A stretch of DNA of 33,819 nt from an uncultured Bacteroidia bacterium. Its GTDB lineage: Bacteria > Bacteroidota > Bacteroidia > Bacteroidales > Prolixibacteraceae. The notes under the pieces were generated by a model. The model was given only the letters and a program-made list of their open reading frames with translations. It was not told the DNA's origin and did not search any database. Position numbers and translations under genes: made by a program. Shown in pieces: positions 14,527 through 22,626 of this stretch (within the stretch, counting starts at the first letter, position 1; every line of letters begins with the position of its first letter). The stretch is from positions 1-33,819 of the forward strand of contig CAINVV010000250.1 of the NCBI GenBank assembly GCA_903854235.1, in the 5' to 3' direction.

Positions 14527-15843
14527 ATGGAAGTATTTAAATTTGGCGGAACCTCTGTAGGTTCCATTGAAAACATGAGATCGGTGGTTCAGTTGATCAC
14601 CGATGGAAAACAGAAGATGGTGGTACTTTCTGCCATGTCAGGCACGACCAACAGTTTGGTCGAGATCTCTGATTACCTCGCCAAAAAAAACAAGGAATCG
14701 GCCTTGACACAAATCAGCATCCTTGAAAAAAAATATTACAACGTGGTCTTCGATCTGTTCAAAAGCATTGAGATGAAAGACCGTGGAAAAAAGGTTCTGG
14801 AAGAGCACTTTGATTTCATCAAAGCTTTCACCACAGGCAGCTTTACAGAAGTTGGAGAAAGGGCCATTCTTGCCCAGGGAGAGCTAATTTCCACTGCACT
14901 CTTTACCCTTTTGATGCAGGAGGAGGGATTCAATGCCATCTTACTTCCGGCACTCGAATTCATGAAGATTGATGCGGACAAGATGCCCGACAGCAGGTTT
15001 ATCAAGCAAAAACTGAATGAAATCATCACAGCACAACCAAAGGCAGATTATTACATCACCCAGGGATTCATTTGCAGAAATGAACTGGGTGAGATCGACA
15101 ACCTGCAACGTGGCGGTTCGGATTATACCGCCACCCTGATCGGTGCAGCCATTCACAGCAACGAAGTTCAAATCTGGACGGATATCGACGGATTTCACAA
15201 CAATGACCCAAGGTTTGTCCCAAATACGAAAAGGGTGGATGTGCTCTCCTTCAACGAAGCGGCCGAGCTGGCCTATTTTGGTGCAAAAATCCTGCACCCG
15301 CAAACGGTGCTTCCAGCCAAGAACAACAACATCCCAGTCAGGTTGAAGAACACCATGAATCCGCCTGATCCGGGAACCCTGATCACGGCAGAGAGCAAGG
15401 GAGCTGGCATTAAGGCCGTTGCTGCGAAGGACGGAATCACCGCCATCAAGATACGCTCTGGCAGGATGTTAAATGCCTATGGTTTCATGAAAAACATCTT
15501 CGAAATTTTTGAATATTTCAAGACCTCGGTGGATATGGTAACAACCTCAGAAGTAGCTGTTTCCGTGACCATTGACAACCCGAAACATCTCGAGGAAATT
15601 GTCAATGAGCTGAAAGAGTATGGGGATGTGGAGGTCGACAAGAACCAAACCATCGTCTGCATTGTCGGAAATATGATTGCCGAAGAGAAGGGATTTGCAG
15701 CCAAGGTTTTTATTGCCCTGGAAAATATTCCCGTCCGAATGATCTCCTATGGTGGAAGCCGGCACAACATTTCTGTTCTTGTCAATACCAACGACAAAAA
15801 AGAGACGCTTATGGCCCTCAGCGAAAAATTGCTCAACGTATAA
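14527..15843 (+). CDS. lysC: Aspartate kinase
   Basis: This 438-residue monofunctional aspartate kinase catalyses the first step of the lysine, threonine, methionine and diaminopimelate pathways (aspartate to aspartyl-4-phosphate). The amino-acid-kinase domain covers about residues 1-285, with KFGGTSVGS (4-12), TTGSFTEVGERAILAQGE, QGFICRNELGEI, RGGSDYTATLIGAAI and WTDIDGFHNNDPR. Two ACT domains follow (about 300-438; IKIRSGRMLNAYGFMKNIF and IVCIVGNM), as in allosterically regulated enzymes. The ATG at 14527 is chosen because the family begins a few residues before KFGGTS and a promoter lies just upstream. An in-frame ATG-like extension to 14491 overlaps that promoter. A small DUF5808 gene follows after nine bases. 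Confidence 0.95.
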   Translation: MEVFKFGGTSVGSIENMRSVVQLITDGKQKMVVLSAMSGTTNSLVEISDYLAKKNKESALTQISILEKKYYNVVFDLFKSIEMKDRGKKVLEEHFDFIKAFTTGSFTEVGERAILAQGELISTALFTLLMQEEGFNAILLPALEFMKIDADKMPDSRFIKQKLNEIITAQPKADYYITQGFICRNELGEIDNLQRGGSDYTATLIGAAIHSNEVQIWTDIDGFHNNDPRFVPNTKRVDVLSFNEAAELAYFGAKILHPQTVLPAKNNNIPVRLKNTMNPPDPGTLITAESKGAGIKAVAAKDGITAIKIRSGRMLNAYGFMKNIFEIFEYFKTSVDMVTTSEVAVSVTIDNPKHLEEIVNELKEYGDVEVDKNQTIVCIVGNMIAEEKGFAAKVFIALENIPVRMISYGGSRHNISVLVNTNDKKETLMALSEKLLNV

Positions 15844-15852
15844 CCCTTTATA

Positions 15853-16050
15853 ATGGAAGATTTTAATGATCCGATCAGGGATCCACTCAATTACAAACTG
15901 GGATTTTTGTACGTCAACAAGGCTGATTCACGGGTCTTCGTACCAAAAAGATACGGGATAGGCTATACCCTGAACTTTGGCAAGCCATATGTGGTAGTGG
16001 GATTTTTACTGATTCTGGCTGCAATTCTTTATACGGCCATATTCCGTTAG
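15853..16050 (+). CDS. Small DUF5808 membrane protein
   Basis: This 65-residue protein has a conserved soluble part, DPLNYKLGFLYVNKADSRVFVPKR then GIGYTLNFGKP, the pattern of DUF5808 (a short domain with Tyr-Asn, Asp-x-Arg and a V-P-K-R block). A single C-terminal membrane segment (about residues 46-64) follows. The function of the family is unknown. It lies nine bases after the lysC stop on the same strand, so it is probably on the same message. Its TAG stop overlaps the TAA of the convergent acyltransferase gene in the tetranucleotide TTAG. It is easily overlooked because of its size, but the codon pattern and recognisable domain support a real gene. Confidence 0.8.
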   Translation: MEDFNDPIRDPLNYKLGFLYVNKADSRVFVPKRYGIGYTLNFGKPYVVVGFLLILAAILYTAIFR

Positions 16051-17219
16051 ATGGCTGTCGCAGAAATCTCACTGCTTACGCAGTTTTCAAAGTTGCAAAC
16101 CGGTGTGGCATACATTTTTAGCCAGAGAACCATGGAGTCCTCAATGTCTTCGTTTACCAACTGAAGTCTTTTGTGCGTCAATTCCACGAAGGAATCTTTT
16201 TCTTCCTGTGAATATCTGTTCGCATATTTGGCAGTCTTGAAATACAAGTCGTAGGCGATATAGTTGTTGGGAAAAAGCCGGTAATTTTTATAAATCTCCT
16301 TGTCAATGTGTTCCGCCAGCAATCTCAGCCGTTCGTTCATCCCAGGCTCATTGGCAATGCAATGGAGCACATTCTCGTCTATTTGATTCCCAAACTGAAT
16401 GTGAATCCTTCCCTTTTGGTTGCTTAATCCGCTCACCATGCTCAAGAGATCGTCTTTCTCCGTTTTCTGGAAATTGGGATCATTTTGGCGTTTCTTCAAC
16501 TCGGCAACTTTTTCATTCCCGCAAGGCTCAATCTCATAGGAGATAGCCATCGGTACTATTTTCAACTCTTCAAATCCTTGAAAGAATCCAGTAGCATTCG
16601 ACATGTTCAGCATTTTCAACAACCCGGGCTGGGTGATATCGTTACCATCCTTGGCTCTCCCTTCACGCTGGGCAATCCAAATGGAATCGTTTCCATTCGT
16701 AATCATATGCCGGATGTACTGAGATAAAATTTTGGAGGAGGTCAGCATCTGTTTGACAGGAATATTCCGATTTACGATAAAGGAGCGGTTGATGCGTACG
16801 AGGTCATTGATCCAGGGAAATATCAGCAAATTGCTTCCAATCGCAATTTCCGTCGGACTGAAGCCACTTGCGTGCATTTTAACATTCAGCAAAGCTGAAT
16901 CCAGAATGATGTCCCTGTGATTGGAGATGTAAAGATATCGCTGATTCTTATCCAATTGATCCAATCCGTTCATTGTTAGCCCATTGGAACTGGAAGCCAG
17001 GATCTGATTGATGACAGGAACCACCAGATTGGATTGAAAATCCTCTATCGATTTGGTTGCCTTAATTGCTGCCTTCATCTGCACCAACGCTTCCTCCCCT
17101 GTCTGCAATTTTTTCAACATAGCATTGAAATCAGGATCGTCCAACAATCTGGCGAGTACTGTAGCTAACTCATCGTTCCGATAGGGGCGGATATCGTCAA
17201 AGTTGTGCGTAGAATGCAT
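16047..17219 (-). CDS. Cytosolic-type phospholipid acyltransferase (PlsB/PlsC-like)
   Basis: This 390-residue protein of the glycerol-phosphate acyltransferase superfamily lacks evident membrane segments. The catalytic motif SNHRDIILDSALL has His101 and Asp107, again an H-x5-D spacing. It is followed by INRSFIVNR (PlsB-like block II) and IAQREGRAKDG, with the substrate-binding Glu186-Gly-Arg188. VPMAISYE further on corresponds to block IV. This is the arrangement of the Bacteroidota proteins annotated as 1-acyl-glycerol-3-phosphate acyltransferases. The ATG follows a TAnnTTTG promoter by 42 bases. It converges on the DUF5808 gene with overlapping stops. Acyl donor and acceptor are not determinable. 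Confidence 0.85.
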   Translation of the reverse strand: MHSTHNFDDIRPYRNDELATVLARLLDDPDFNAMLKKLQTGEEALVQMKAAIKATKSIEDFQSNLVVPVINQILASSSNGLTMNGLDQLDKNQRYLYISNHRDIILDSALLNVKMHASGFSPTEIAIGSNLLIFPWINDLVRINRSFIVNRNIPVKQMLTSSKILSQYIRHMITNGNDSIWIAQREGRAKDGNDITQPGLLKMLNMSNATGFFQGFEELKIVPMAISYEIEPCGNEKVAELKKRQNDPNFQKTEKDDLLSMVSGLSNQKGRIHIQFGNQIDENVLHCIANEPGMNERLRLLAEHIDKEIYKNYRLFPNNYIAYDLYFKTAKYANRYSQEEKDSFVELTHKRLQLVNEDIEDSMVLWLKMYATPVCNFENCVSSEISATAI

Positions 17220-17261
17220 TTTTTTCTTGTTATAATTCAGTTACCCATTCTCCGGGCAGCG

Positions 17262-17269
17262 CAAAGTTA
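17262..17269 (-). promoter_or_regulatory. -7 element (TAACTTTG, minus strand) for the acyltransferase at 16047-17219
   Basis: The plus strand reads CAAAGTTA, the complement of a perfect TAnnTTTG box. Transcription would start near 17255, about 35 bases before the ATG. The rest of the 260-base gap up to 17479 holds no gene. It contains a weak ACCTAA/TTAGGT inverted repeat (17397-17422) that may lie at the end of the transcript of the HHH/barrel pair. Confidence 0.5.
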
Positions 17270-17479
17270 CGAAATATCACTGGACTGAAGGGTTTTTTAG
17301 ACTTTTTTAACCTTTCGATACGTTTACCAATGTGACATTTCTACTGAAAAACTAGCGAAGTTAACTGAAAAAAAATCTGGCTATCAAGGAGTAAGGACCT
17401 AATAATTTTAAATTTTTTAGGTTAGAAAACTTAATACCTTAATGTTTATTCGAGTTGGAGGCAAACGAAATCTGACAGA

Positions 17480-19528
17480 TCAGAAATTGAGACAGAACTG
17501 CCCTCTCCAATCGAATCGGTGATTTCCCAATGTCGCGTCGTTTCCGGTTCCCATCGAAACAGCATTGGCTCGAAGGATGTACCCACCTTTCAGGTAAACA
17601 GAAAACAACCTGGATGGTTGCCATTTGAGATTCAGGTAGGTTCGGATCCCTTTCCCGTAAAAAGAAGGGATGGCGTAGTAATAGATCAGGTCATTTTCAT
17701 AGCTAAAAACCCGAGAATTGTAACCGTCTGTTTTGTAGGCTGCCATCCTGAACCAGGCCTTGAATTTAGGGGAAGCTCCGTAGATCAAATCCTGAAAAAA
17801 AAGGTACCCATTTTCAACTTTTGAATTATAACGATACCCGGCAACTTCCAGCCTGCTCCTTAATTCCAATCGTTCATTTACTTTCCAGTCGGCGTGTAGC
17901 CTCCATTTTGAGGTTGATTCGTCCCATTGTTCCGGAATACCCGTTGCCCCTGCTATTTTCCTAGGCTTCACGACAAATCGTGCCATCAGGTAAAAAGTCA
18001 GGTTTCGGCTGACTGAAATCTCCTCCCGGAAGGCAATGGCCTTTCCGCTGGCCGGAGTAATGGTTTGATAGGTCAGCCAGGGGAAATAAAACAGGTCTGC
18101 CTGACCACTCAGTTTAATCCTGGCAAGTGGAAAATATTCAAAAGCTGTATAGAATCCTTGCTCGTTGCGGCCTCCGCTGCCTTCGGCAAAAGCTCCGGAA
18201 TAAAAGGTCTGAAATGCCGGATCATAAAACCTGTACAACAAAGAGAACAGAAGCTGCGGATGTGCCTTCCATATCATTCCGTTTACGAAGGCAGGTTTGC
18301 CATTTTGCGAAATTCCTGCCTCTCCAAAAAAACTTAGCTGGTTTAAAATCAGATGATAATCTATCCCAAAATTATTGTTGAATCTGCCTTCAAAGGTTTG
18401 AAGCTTATAGGGAGCATCCCCTTTTTCTACAGGTAATCCAAACCGGTGATGGGAGGCAAGGAAGCCAATACGCCAGTTGCTGAAGCGTAAATCGAAATAA
18501 GCCCCCAGAAGTTGTTCTTTTGCATTCTTCTCATCCTGCAATTCAGATTCAGTTCGATGTAAGCCGTCGCTTCGGAAGGAGCTAATACTGACCTGACCGG
18601 TTGAATCCTTTGCCTGATTGGCATCCAATTGCCTAAGAGAATAGAAAATAGAAAGATTTACAACTTTCAGTTTAAGCTGAACTGCGACTCCCCGAAAAAA
18701 AGCACTTTCATTGGATGAACTATATGGACGGATCCCTTCACCCGTTCGCATCAATGAAGTCAGGTCTGAATCATAGCTCACTCCTCCACCCGACCAAAGG
18801 TTTACTCCCTGGCCGAAACGCAGGTGGTAATCGCCCAAAACGATGTGGTGCAATTTGCCATTTCCCTGCCAGGAGAGAAACCCTGAGTAAAAATCAAATC
18901 CAGTTTTGTTGGATTTACGGAAAAAGTCTTCACCGGCATCATTTTCAGCGGTCATCCCAATTTTTAACCATTTACCTACTTCCGCACGGTACCTGGAAAA
19001 GTAGGAAAATGGAGTTCCACTGTAGGCAGGAGCCTTGCCATTCCTTGCCTGATATCCAGCGGAAACTGGCAAGGTCTCCTTGATTCGAGAGAGTATATTT
19101 TGATGAACGGTCCCCTCCCTCTTTCTTTGAAGGGAGTCGCGTGGCACATCAAACCTTACGAAGGGTTCCAACTTCTGCAAAATCCGGGAATCAAATTTAC
19201 CCATCACCGCCAATTCCTTAAGGGTAAGAATCTCTCCATATTTCTGACGGTAATTCAAGATATCCTGAACCTGTTTGAAATTAAAAAGGTTCAGGTGCAT
19301 CAGCTCCTCCTCAGTAGCCAGATTGATGAAAATGGGATGAGCTGAATAGTAGTCAAGGTCTTCCAACAGCAAAGAGCCAGCTGTAGTTCCATCCTCCGTC
19401 TCGGTGAGGGATTCAACCAGTTCCTCTCGCCGCATCTCTTTACGCAAATCATGCTCCTGAGCAAAATCCGGAATGGCAAGTACTGTCAGAGCCACGACGA
19501 TCATAATTTTACGCATAAGACTTTTCAT
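17480..19528 (-). CDS. Secreted protein with ComEA-like helix-hairpin-helix region and beta-barrel-like C-terminal domain
   Basis: This 682-residue protein begins with a signal peptide (residues 1-24, ending near DFAQ). Residues about 55-125 contain a ComEA/PSSA-type helix-hairpin-helix unit: INLATEEELMHLNLF, QVQDILNYRQKYGEILTLKEL and the following helix. Residues from about 145 to the end alternate polar and aromatic or hydrophobic positions. They are rich in Tyr, Phe, Arg and Gly and end in Phe (GQFCLNF), as outer-membrane barrels do. Related proteins in Bacteroidota are annotated only by the HHH domain. The start overlaps the stop of the upstream PorV/PorQ-like gene by four bases, so the two are translationally coupled. 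A role with DNA or in surface transport is inference; the function is unknown. Confidence 0.75.
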   Translation of the reverse strand: MKSLMRKIMIVVALTVLAIPDFAQEHDLRKEMRREELVESLTETEDGTTAGSLLLEDLDYYSAHPIFINLATEEELMHLNLFNFKQVQDILNYRQKYGEILTLKELAVMGKFDSRILQKLEPFVRFDVPRDSLQRKREGTVHQNILSRIKETLPVSAGYQARNGKAPAYSGTPFSYFSRYRAEVGKWLKIGMTAENDAGEDFFRKSNKTGFDFYSGFLSWQGNGKLHHIVLGDYHLRFGQGVNLWSGGGVSYDSDLTSLMRTGEGIRPYSSSNESAFFRGVAVQLKLKVVNLSIFYSLRQLDANQAKDSTGQVSISSFRSDGLHRTESELQDEKNAKEQLLGAYFDLRFSNWRIGFLASHHRFGLPVEKGDAPYKLQTFEGRFNNNFGIDYHLILNQLSFFGEAGISQNGKPAFVNGMIWKAHPQLLFSLLYRFYDPAFQTFYSGAFAEGSGGRNEQGFYTAFEYFPLARIKLSGQADLFYFPWLTYQTITPASGKAIAFREEISVSRNLTFYLMARFVVKPRKIAGATGIPEQWDESTSKWRLHADWKVNERLELRSRLEVAGYRYNSKVENGYLFFQDLIYGASPKFKAWFRMAAYKTDGYNSRVFSYENDLIYYYAIPSFYGKGIRTYLNLKWQPSRLFSVYLKGGYILRANAVSMGTGNDATLGNHRFDWRGQFCLNF

Positions 19529-20361
19529 TTCAAATTGATATCGATTGAAAATACGGGCGAGAATCCCAATATTTCGTGGTGAACCAGTGCAAAATCCAAT
19601 TGAAAATTCTTCATCCGGTACCCAAATCCGAATGAATGTTGAAATGGGTTCGTTGCAATGCCTGCCCTGATCCAGTAGCTTTGCCGCAGATTGTACTCAG
19701 TGCCGACCCGAAATCCAATACCTGCCATTCTTTCATAAATTGATTCTCCCGCAAGGAGGATTCGTTCGGTCAGCCGGCAAGAGGCACCTCCCCTGATTAT
19801 CAATGGAAAAACCACGTGGTAATTCATTGTTTCGATGGAGGAGGATGCCAAATGGGAAAAATGCAGTCCGAATAACAAATTGCCGGAAAGCCTCAATCGC
19901 ACACCTGCATCTGCTTGAAACGAACCTTTGTGCCTACCCGCCTCAGGCAAACTGAGGTCAAAATAATTAAGATGAATGCCCGCAGCCAGCTTTCCGCTCA
20001 GATTTTTTGCCAAAGCGATCCCAATTGATGATTCACGGTAATCAGCAACGCCGGATTGGGATAAGGACATGGCAACTACCTCCGAACGCAATGGACAAAC
20101 CAGCGAAAGTGAATTTTCGTAATATCCGGAGATGAAAAAGGGGTTGGAATAACTCAATCCGATAGAAGGAAGTTTCTCCTCAGTCAATAGAGCTTGGTTG
20201 TGAAAAACCGCAAAAGCACCTGGAACCGCTACGACCGCCAGGGAGAGGGCCGAAGGCCGGGCTCCGGCACGAACCATCCTTGCCATGGAAGCTCCTCCAA
20301 ATGGAATCAGCAACACGAACAACGGAATCAACAGACCGGTTTGTAGATCTCTGTTACGCAT
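19525..20361 (-). CDS. PorV/PorQ-like outer-membrane beta-barrel protein
   Basis: With the ATG at 20361 this is a 278-residue protein with a signal peptide (hydrophobic residues about 9-22). The mature start GARPSALSLAVVAVPGAFAVFHNQALL resembles the plug-like N-terminus of PorV/PorQ/FadL-type barrels. The remainder is a run of short amphipathic strands (ISGYYENSLSLV, GIHLNYFDLSL, LLFGLHFSHLASS, IRAGIATNPFQHSFGFGYR) ending in FSIDINLK. A GTG at 20403 would add 14 residues before the signal peptide and is less likely. The stop overlaps the next gene's ATG by four bases, making an operon with the HHH/barrel protein. Barrel character is inferred from strand pattern; no gliding or type IX secretion genes are nearby. 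Confidence 0.65.
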   Translation of the reverse strand: MRNRDLQTGLLIPLFVLLIPFGGASMARMVRAGARPSALSLAVVAVPGAFAVFHNQALLTEEKLPSIGLSYSNPFFISGYYENSLSLVCPLRSEVVAMSLSQSGVADYRESSIGIALAKNLSGKLAAGIHLNYFDLSLPEAGRHKGSFQADAGVRLRLSGNLLFGLHFSHLASSSIETMNYHVVFPLIIRGGASCRLTERILLAGESIYERMAGIGFRVGTEYNLRQSYWIRAGIATNPFQHSFGFGYRMKNFQLDFALVHHEILGFSPVFSIDINLK

Positions 20362-20415
20362 TTTCCGAAAATTTGCCTGAGAAAAGAGACCGGTCAACCC
20401 CACTGCGAGGGGAGA

Positions 20416-20448
20416 TAAAAAGAGGGAGCTGCTGACCGCACTCCCTCT
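20416..20448 (-). terminator. Intrinsic terminator of purE
   Basis: On the minus strand AGAGGGAG and CTCCCTCT (plus-strand 20441-20448 and 20421-20428) form an 8-bp stem with a 12-base loop. A T-run follows (A-run at 20416-20420 on the plus strand). It lies about 30 bases past the purE stop and separates purE from the barrel/HHH operon. Confidence 0.85.
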
Positions 20449-20480
20449 AATATACTGAAAAAAAACGAGAATTCAAAAAG

Positions 20481-20999
20481 CTAATTGGTCTTGAAAGGAT
20501 ATTTGACTTTCGACAATTCGTTGTTGGCTTCGACAATTTTATTCTTCAACTCATTTTTGAAGTCAATTAACTTGGTCATCAGGATTTCATCGCCTGTGGC
20601 GATCATTTGGGCAGCCAGGATGGCAGAATTTCGAGAACCATTGAGAGCGACGGTTGCCACCGGAATTCCCGGAGGCATTTGAAGGATGGCCAGAATGGCA
20701 TCCCAACCCTCCAACGAGGCCTTAATGGGAACACCAATTACGGGAAGTGGCGTCATGGCAGCGATCACGCCCGGCAAATGTGCAGCCATACCAGCTGCTG
20801 CAATGATGACTTTGATACCTCGTGCACGTGCACCTTTGGCAAATTTTTCAACCTCCTCGGGAGTTCTGTGGGCAGACAAGGCGTACATCTCAAACGGTAT
20901 TTCCAGCTGGTTAAGCACCTCTGCGGCACCCGACATCACACCAAGGTCAGACGTGCTGCCCATGATGATACTAACTTTTGGTTTCAATCCTTGAAGCAT
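20481..20999 (-). CDS. purE: 5-(carboxyamino)imidazole ribonucleotide mutase
   Basis: This 172-residue class I PurE catalyses N5-CAIR to CAIR in purine synthesis. Diagnostic motifs are all present: IIMGSTSDLGVM (14-21), SAHRTPEEV (binding the ribonucleotide), AAGMAAHLPGVIA with the catalytic His, and the C-terminal block NGSRNSAILAAQMI. The length is normal for class I enzymes, which act together with PurK; purK is not in the window. A perfect minus-strand -7 box (TAATTTTG) precedes the gene and a good intrinsic terminator follows, so it is monocistronic. It diverges from hpt-adk, giving a purine-metabolism locus with a shared control region. Confidence 0.96.
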   Translation of the reverse strand: MLQGLKPKVSIIMGSTSDLGVMSGAAEVLNQLEIPFEMYALSAHRTPEEVEKFAKGARARGIKVIIAAAGMAAHLPGVIAAMTPLPVIGVPIKASLEGWDAILAILQMPPGIPVATVALNGSRNSAILAAQMIATGDEILMTKLIDFKNELKNKIVEANNELSKVKYPFKTN

Positions 21000-21025
21000 G
21001 GTAGATAAATCTATTTTTCTTTGCC

Positions 21026-21033
21026 CAAAATTA
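21026..21033 (-). promoter_or_regulatory. -7 element (TAATTTTG, minus strand) for purE
   Basis: The plus strand reads CAAAATTA. The box lies about 27 bases upstream of the purE ATG at 20999, so the leader would be about 20 nt. No TTG is found at the -33 position. Confidence 0.5.
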
Positions 21034-21083
21034 CAATATATTCTCCAATGTCGCCATTTATTGACTCATACCTTCATTTTTTT

Positions 21084-21114
21084 TTGCCCCCCCGAAAAGA
21101 AAACTTTATATTTG
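21084..21114 (+). promoter_or_regulatory. Promoter directed toward hpt-adk
   Basis: TTG (21084-21086), a 20-base spacer and TATATTTG (21107-21114) form a near-consensus Bacteroidota promoter. It predicts a transcript starting near 21121 and therefore a leader of about 350 nt before hpt. It lies some 50 bases from the divergent purE promoter. Confidence 0.6.
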
Positions 21115-21470
21115 TGCAACCTTTACAGCGGCAATTCTAACACCATCCTTGAACGGTCAAATCTGCATCAGGAAGAGTCATCTTTGGTATTAAAAGGTGC
21201 AAAAAGCATCTATTACCGGTGTTTTAGAAATTGTAAAATTTTGTATTATACTGAAATGCAATCAGTTATAAATTTAACATTTTTCCCAATATGGGAAAAA
21301 AAGATAATTTCAAGGGGGTTTCTCTAATTGCATCACCTGAGCCTGTCGGAGCAGGTGATTTTCAGGCGAAGCCTCCAGGAGTAAAGGCCCATTAATATTG
21401 ATTCATCAGGATGAGCTCTTTAGGAAGAATAAGAAACTTCCCAATCATCAATAAACAACCTATTTTTCTT
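21115..21470 (+). other. Long structured leader upstream of hpt
   Basis: No convincing gene is seen here apart from a possible 23-codon frame (21256-21327). Three hairpins are visible: TTTTTCCC-AATAT-GGGAAAAA (21280-21300), ATCACCTG...CAGGTGAT (21332-21359, with an alternative inner CCTG/CAGG pairing) and AGGC-GAA-GCCT (21364-21374). The GC-rich pair resembles palindromic intergenic repeats, or it may be a regulatory leader controlling the purine salvage operon. I could not match it to a known riboswitch class. Confidence 0.5.
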
Positions 21471-22010
21471 ATGAAACGGATTAAACTGTGGGACAAGGAG
21501 TTTGAGATTTCACTGCCATTTGAAGAGATCCAAAAGGCCATAAAAAAAATGGCAGTCCAGATGAATTATGATCTCCAGGGCAAAAGCGCACTCTTTGTCT
21601 GCATCCTGAACGGATCATTTATGTTTGCTGCTGATTTGATGAAGGAGCTTGAACTAAACGATGCCGAGATCTCATTTCTGAAATTAGCCTCCTATGCCGG
21701 CACCTCTTCAACAGGAGAAATAAGGGAACTGATCGGGTTAAATGAAGAGATTAAGGACAGAACGGTGGTGATTCTGGAAGATATCGTCGATTCTGGTCAT
21801 ACCATTGCTGATGTCATTTCACAAGTTTCAAAAAAGGGTGCCAGGGAGGTTAAAATAGCAACCCTGCTTTTCAAACCGGATGCACTGAAGATGAAGGTTG
21901 ATCTGGATTATGTTGGCATCGTCATTCCCAACGATTTCATCGTGGGATATGGATTGGATTATGACCGCAGGGGCCGCAATTTGAAAGACATATATACGTT
22001 AGTAAAATAA
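21471..22010 (+). CDS. hpt: Hypoxanthine phosphoribosyltransferase
   Basis: This 179-residue enzyme salvages hypoxanthine (and guanine) with PRPP to IMP or GMP. It contains the PRPP-binding motif VVILEDIVDSGHTI (acidic pair Glu103-Asp104), the flexible-loop block LASYAGTSSTGEIREL (SY pair near residues 74-75) and the C-terminal purine-binding region LDYVGIVIPNDFIVGYGLDY. The ATG at 21471 is chosen because MKRIKLWDKEFEISLP matches the family's N-terminus. An in-frame ATG at 21411 would add 20 non-conserved residues. adk follows after six bases, forming a purine-nucleotide operon. Confidence 0.95.
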   Translation: MKRIKLWDKEFEISLPFEEIQKAIKKMAVQMNYDLQGKSALFVCILNGSFMFAADLMKELELNDAEISFLKLASYAGTSSTGEIRELIGLNEEIKDRTVVILEDIVDSGHTIADVISQVSKKGAREVKIATLLFKPDALKMKVDLDYVGIVIPNDFIVGYGLDYDRRGRNLKDIYTLVK

Positions 22011-22016
22011 TATTAC

Positions 22017-22610
22017 ATGCTTAATTTGGTTTTATTTGGGCCACCTGGTGCCGGAAAAGGTACGCAGGCTACTTATCTGGCCAAAGCCTACCAGCTGATT
22101 CACCTCTCCACCGGAGAGATCCTCCGGGAGCAGATTGCCGCCGGTACGGAAATTGGCTTATTGGTTAAAGATACCATTCAGCGAGGGGAGTTGGTTCCTG
22201 ACGCGACCGTCATTGACCTGATTCAGGATAAACTCGACAAAAATCCGGAAGCGAAGGGGTTTCTTTTTGACGGGTTTCCGCGTACAGTTCCACAGGCTGA
22301 AGCACTGGATGTTTTGTTGGTTCATTACGGACGCAGTGTGAGTGCCATGCTGTCGCTGGAAGTTGAAAAAAAGGAGTTGATGGCCCGTCTGATGAGCAGG
22401 GGTACCACTTCCGGAAGAATCGACGATGCAGATCTTGCAGTTATTGAAAACAGAATCCAGGTTTACAATGACAAGACCGCCCCACTGATCCAATATTACA
22501 GTAAAGCAGGTAAATATGAGGCCATAAACGGCGTCGGAACCGTCCAGGAGATTACGGACCGGTTAAGGTTTTACATAGATAAACTTCCCTTAAACAAAAA
22601 GAGCCGTTAA
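22017..22610 (+). CDS. adk: Adenylate kinase
   Basis: This 197-residue enzyme interconverts ATP plus AMP and two ADP. It has the P-loop GPPGAGKGT (8-16), the AMP-binding block LSTGEILREQI, FDGFPRTVPQAEAL and a short lid (LMSRGTTSGRIDDAD). It is therefore the short form without a zinc-binding lid domain. It is the last gene of the hpt-adk operon. Its TAA stop (22608-22610) lies in the loop of the terminator hairpin, so the last codons form half of the stem. The predicted start, the ATG at 22017, is six bases after hpt. Confidence 0.96.
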   Translation: MLNLVLFGPPGAGKGTQATYLAKAYQLIHLSTGEILREQIAAGTEIGLLVKDTIQRGELVPDATVIDLIQDKLDKNPEAKGFLFDGFPRTVPQAEALDVLLVHYGRSVSAMLSLEVEKKELMARLMSRGTTSGRIDDADLAVIENRIQVYNDKTAPLIQYYSKAGKYEAINGVGTVQEITDRLRFYIDKLPLNKKSR

Positions 22611-22626
22611 ACGGCTTTTTTGTTTC
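22592..22626. terminator. Bidirectional terminator between adk and the DUF3109 gene
   Basis: AAACAAAAAGAGCCG and CGGCTTTTTTGTTT flank a TTAAA loop. Read on the plus strand, the GC stem is followed by a six-T run, a strong intrinsic terminator for hpt-adk. On the minus strand the A-tract likewise becomes a T-run, serving the convergent gpmI-DUF3109 transcript whose stop is at 22627. Confidence 0.9.

Noticed and set aside
20998-21327. Plus-strand open frame of 109 codons spanning the purE-hpt intergenic region
   Set aside because: It overlaps both divergent promoters, has low-complexity composition and resembles no protein family. It is better explained as leader and promoter DNA.
21332-21374. 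Known riboswitch in the hpt leader
   Set aside because: The hairpins do not show the conserved cores of purine, preQ1, SAM or TPP riboswitches that I can recognise, so it is reported only as a structured leader.
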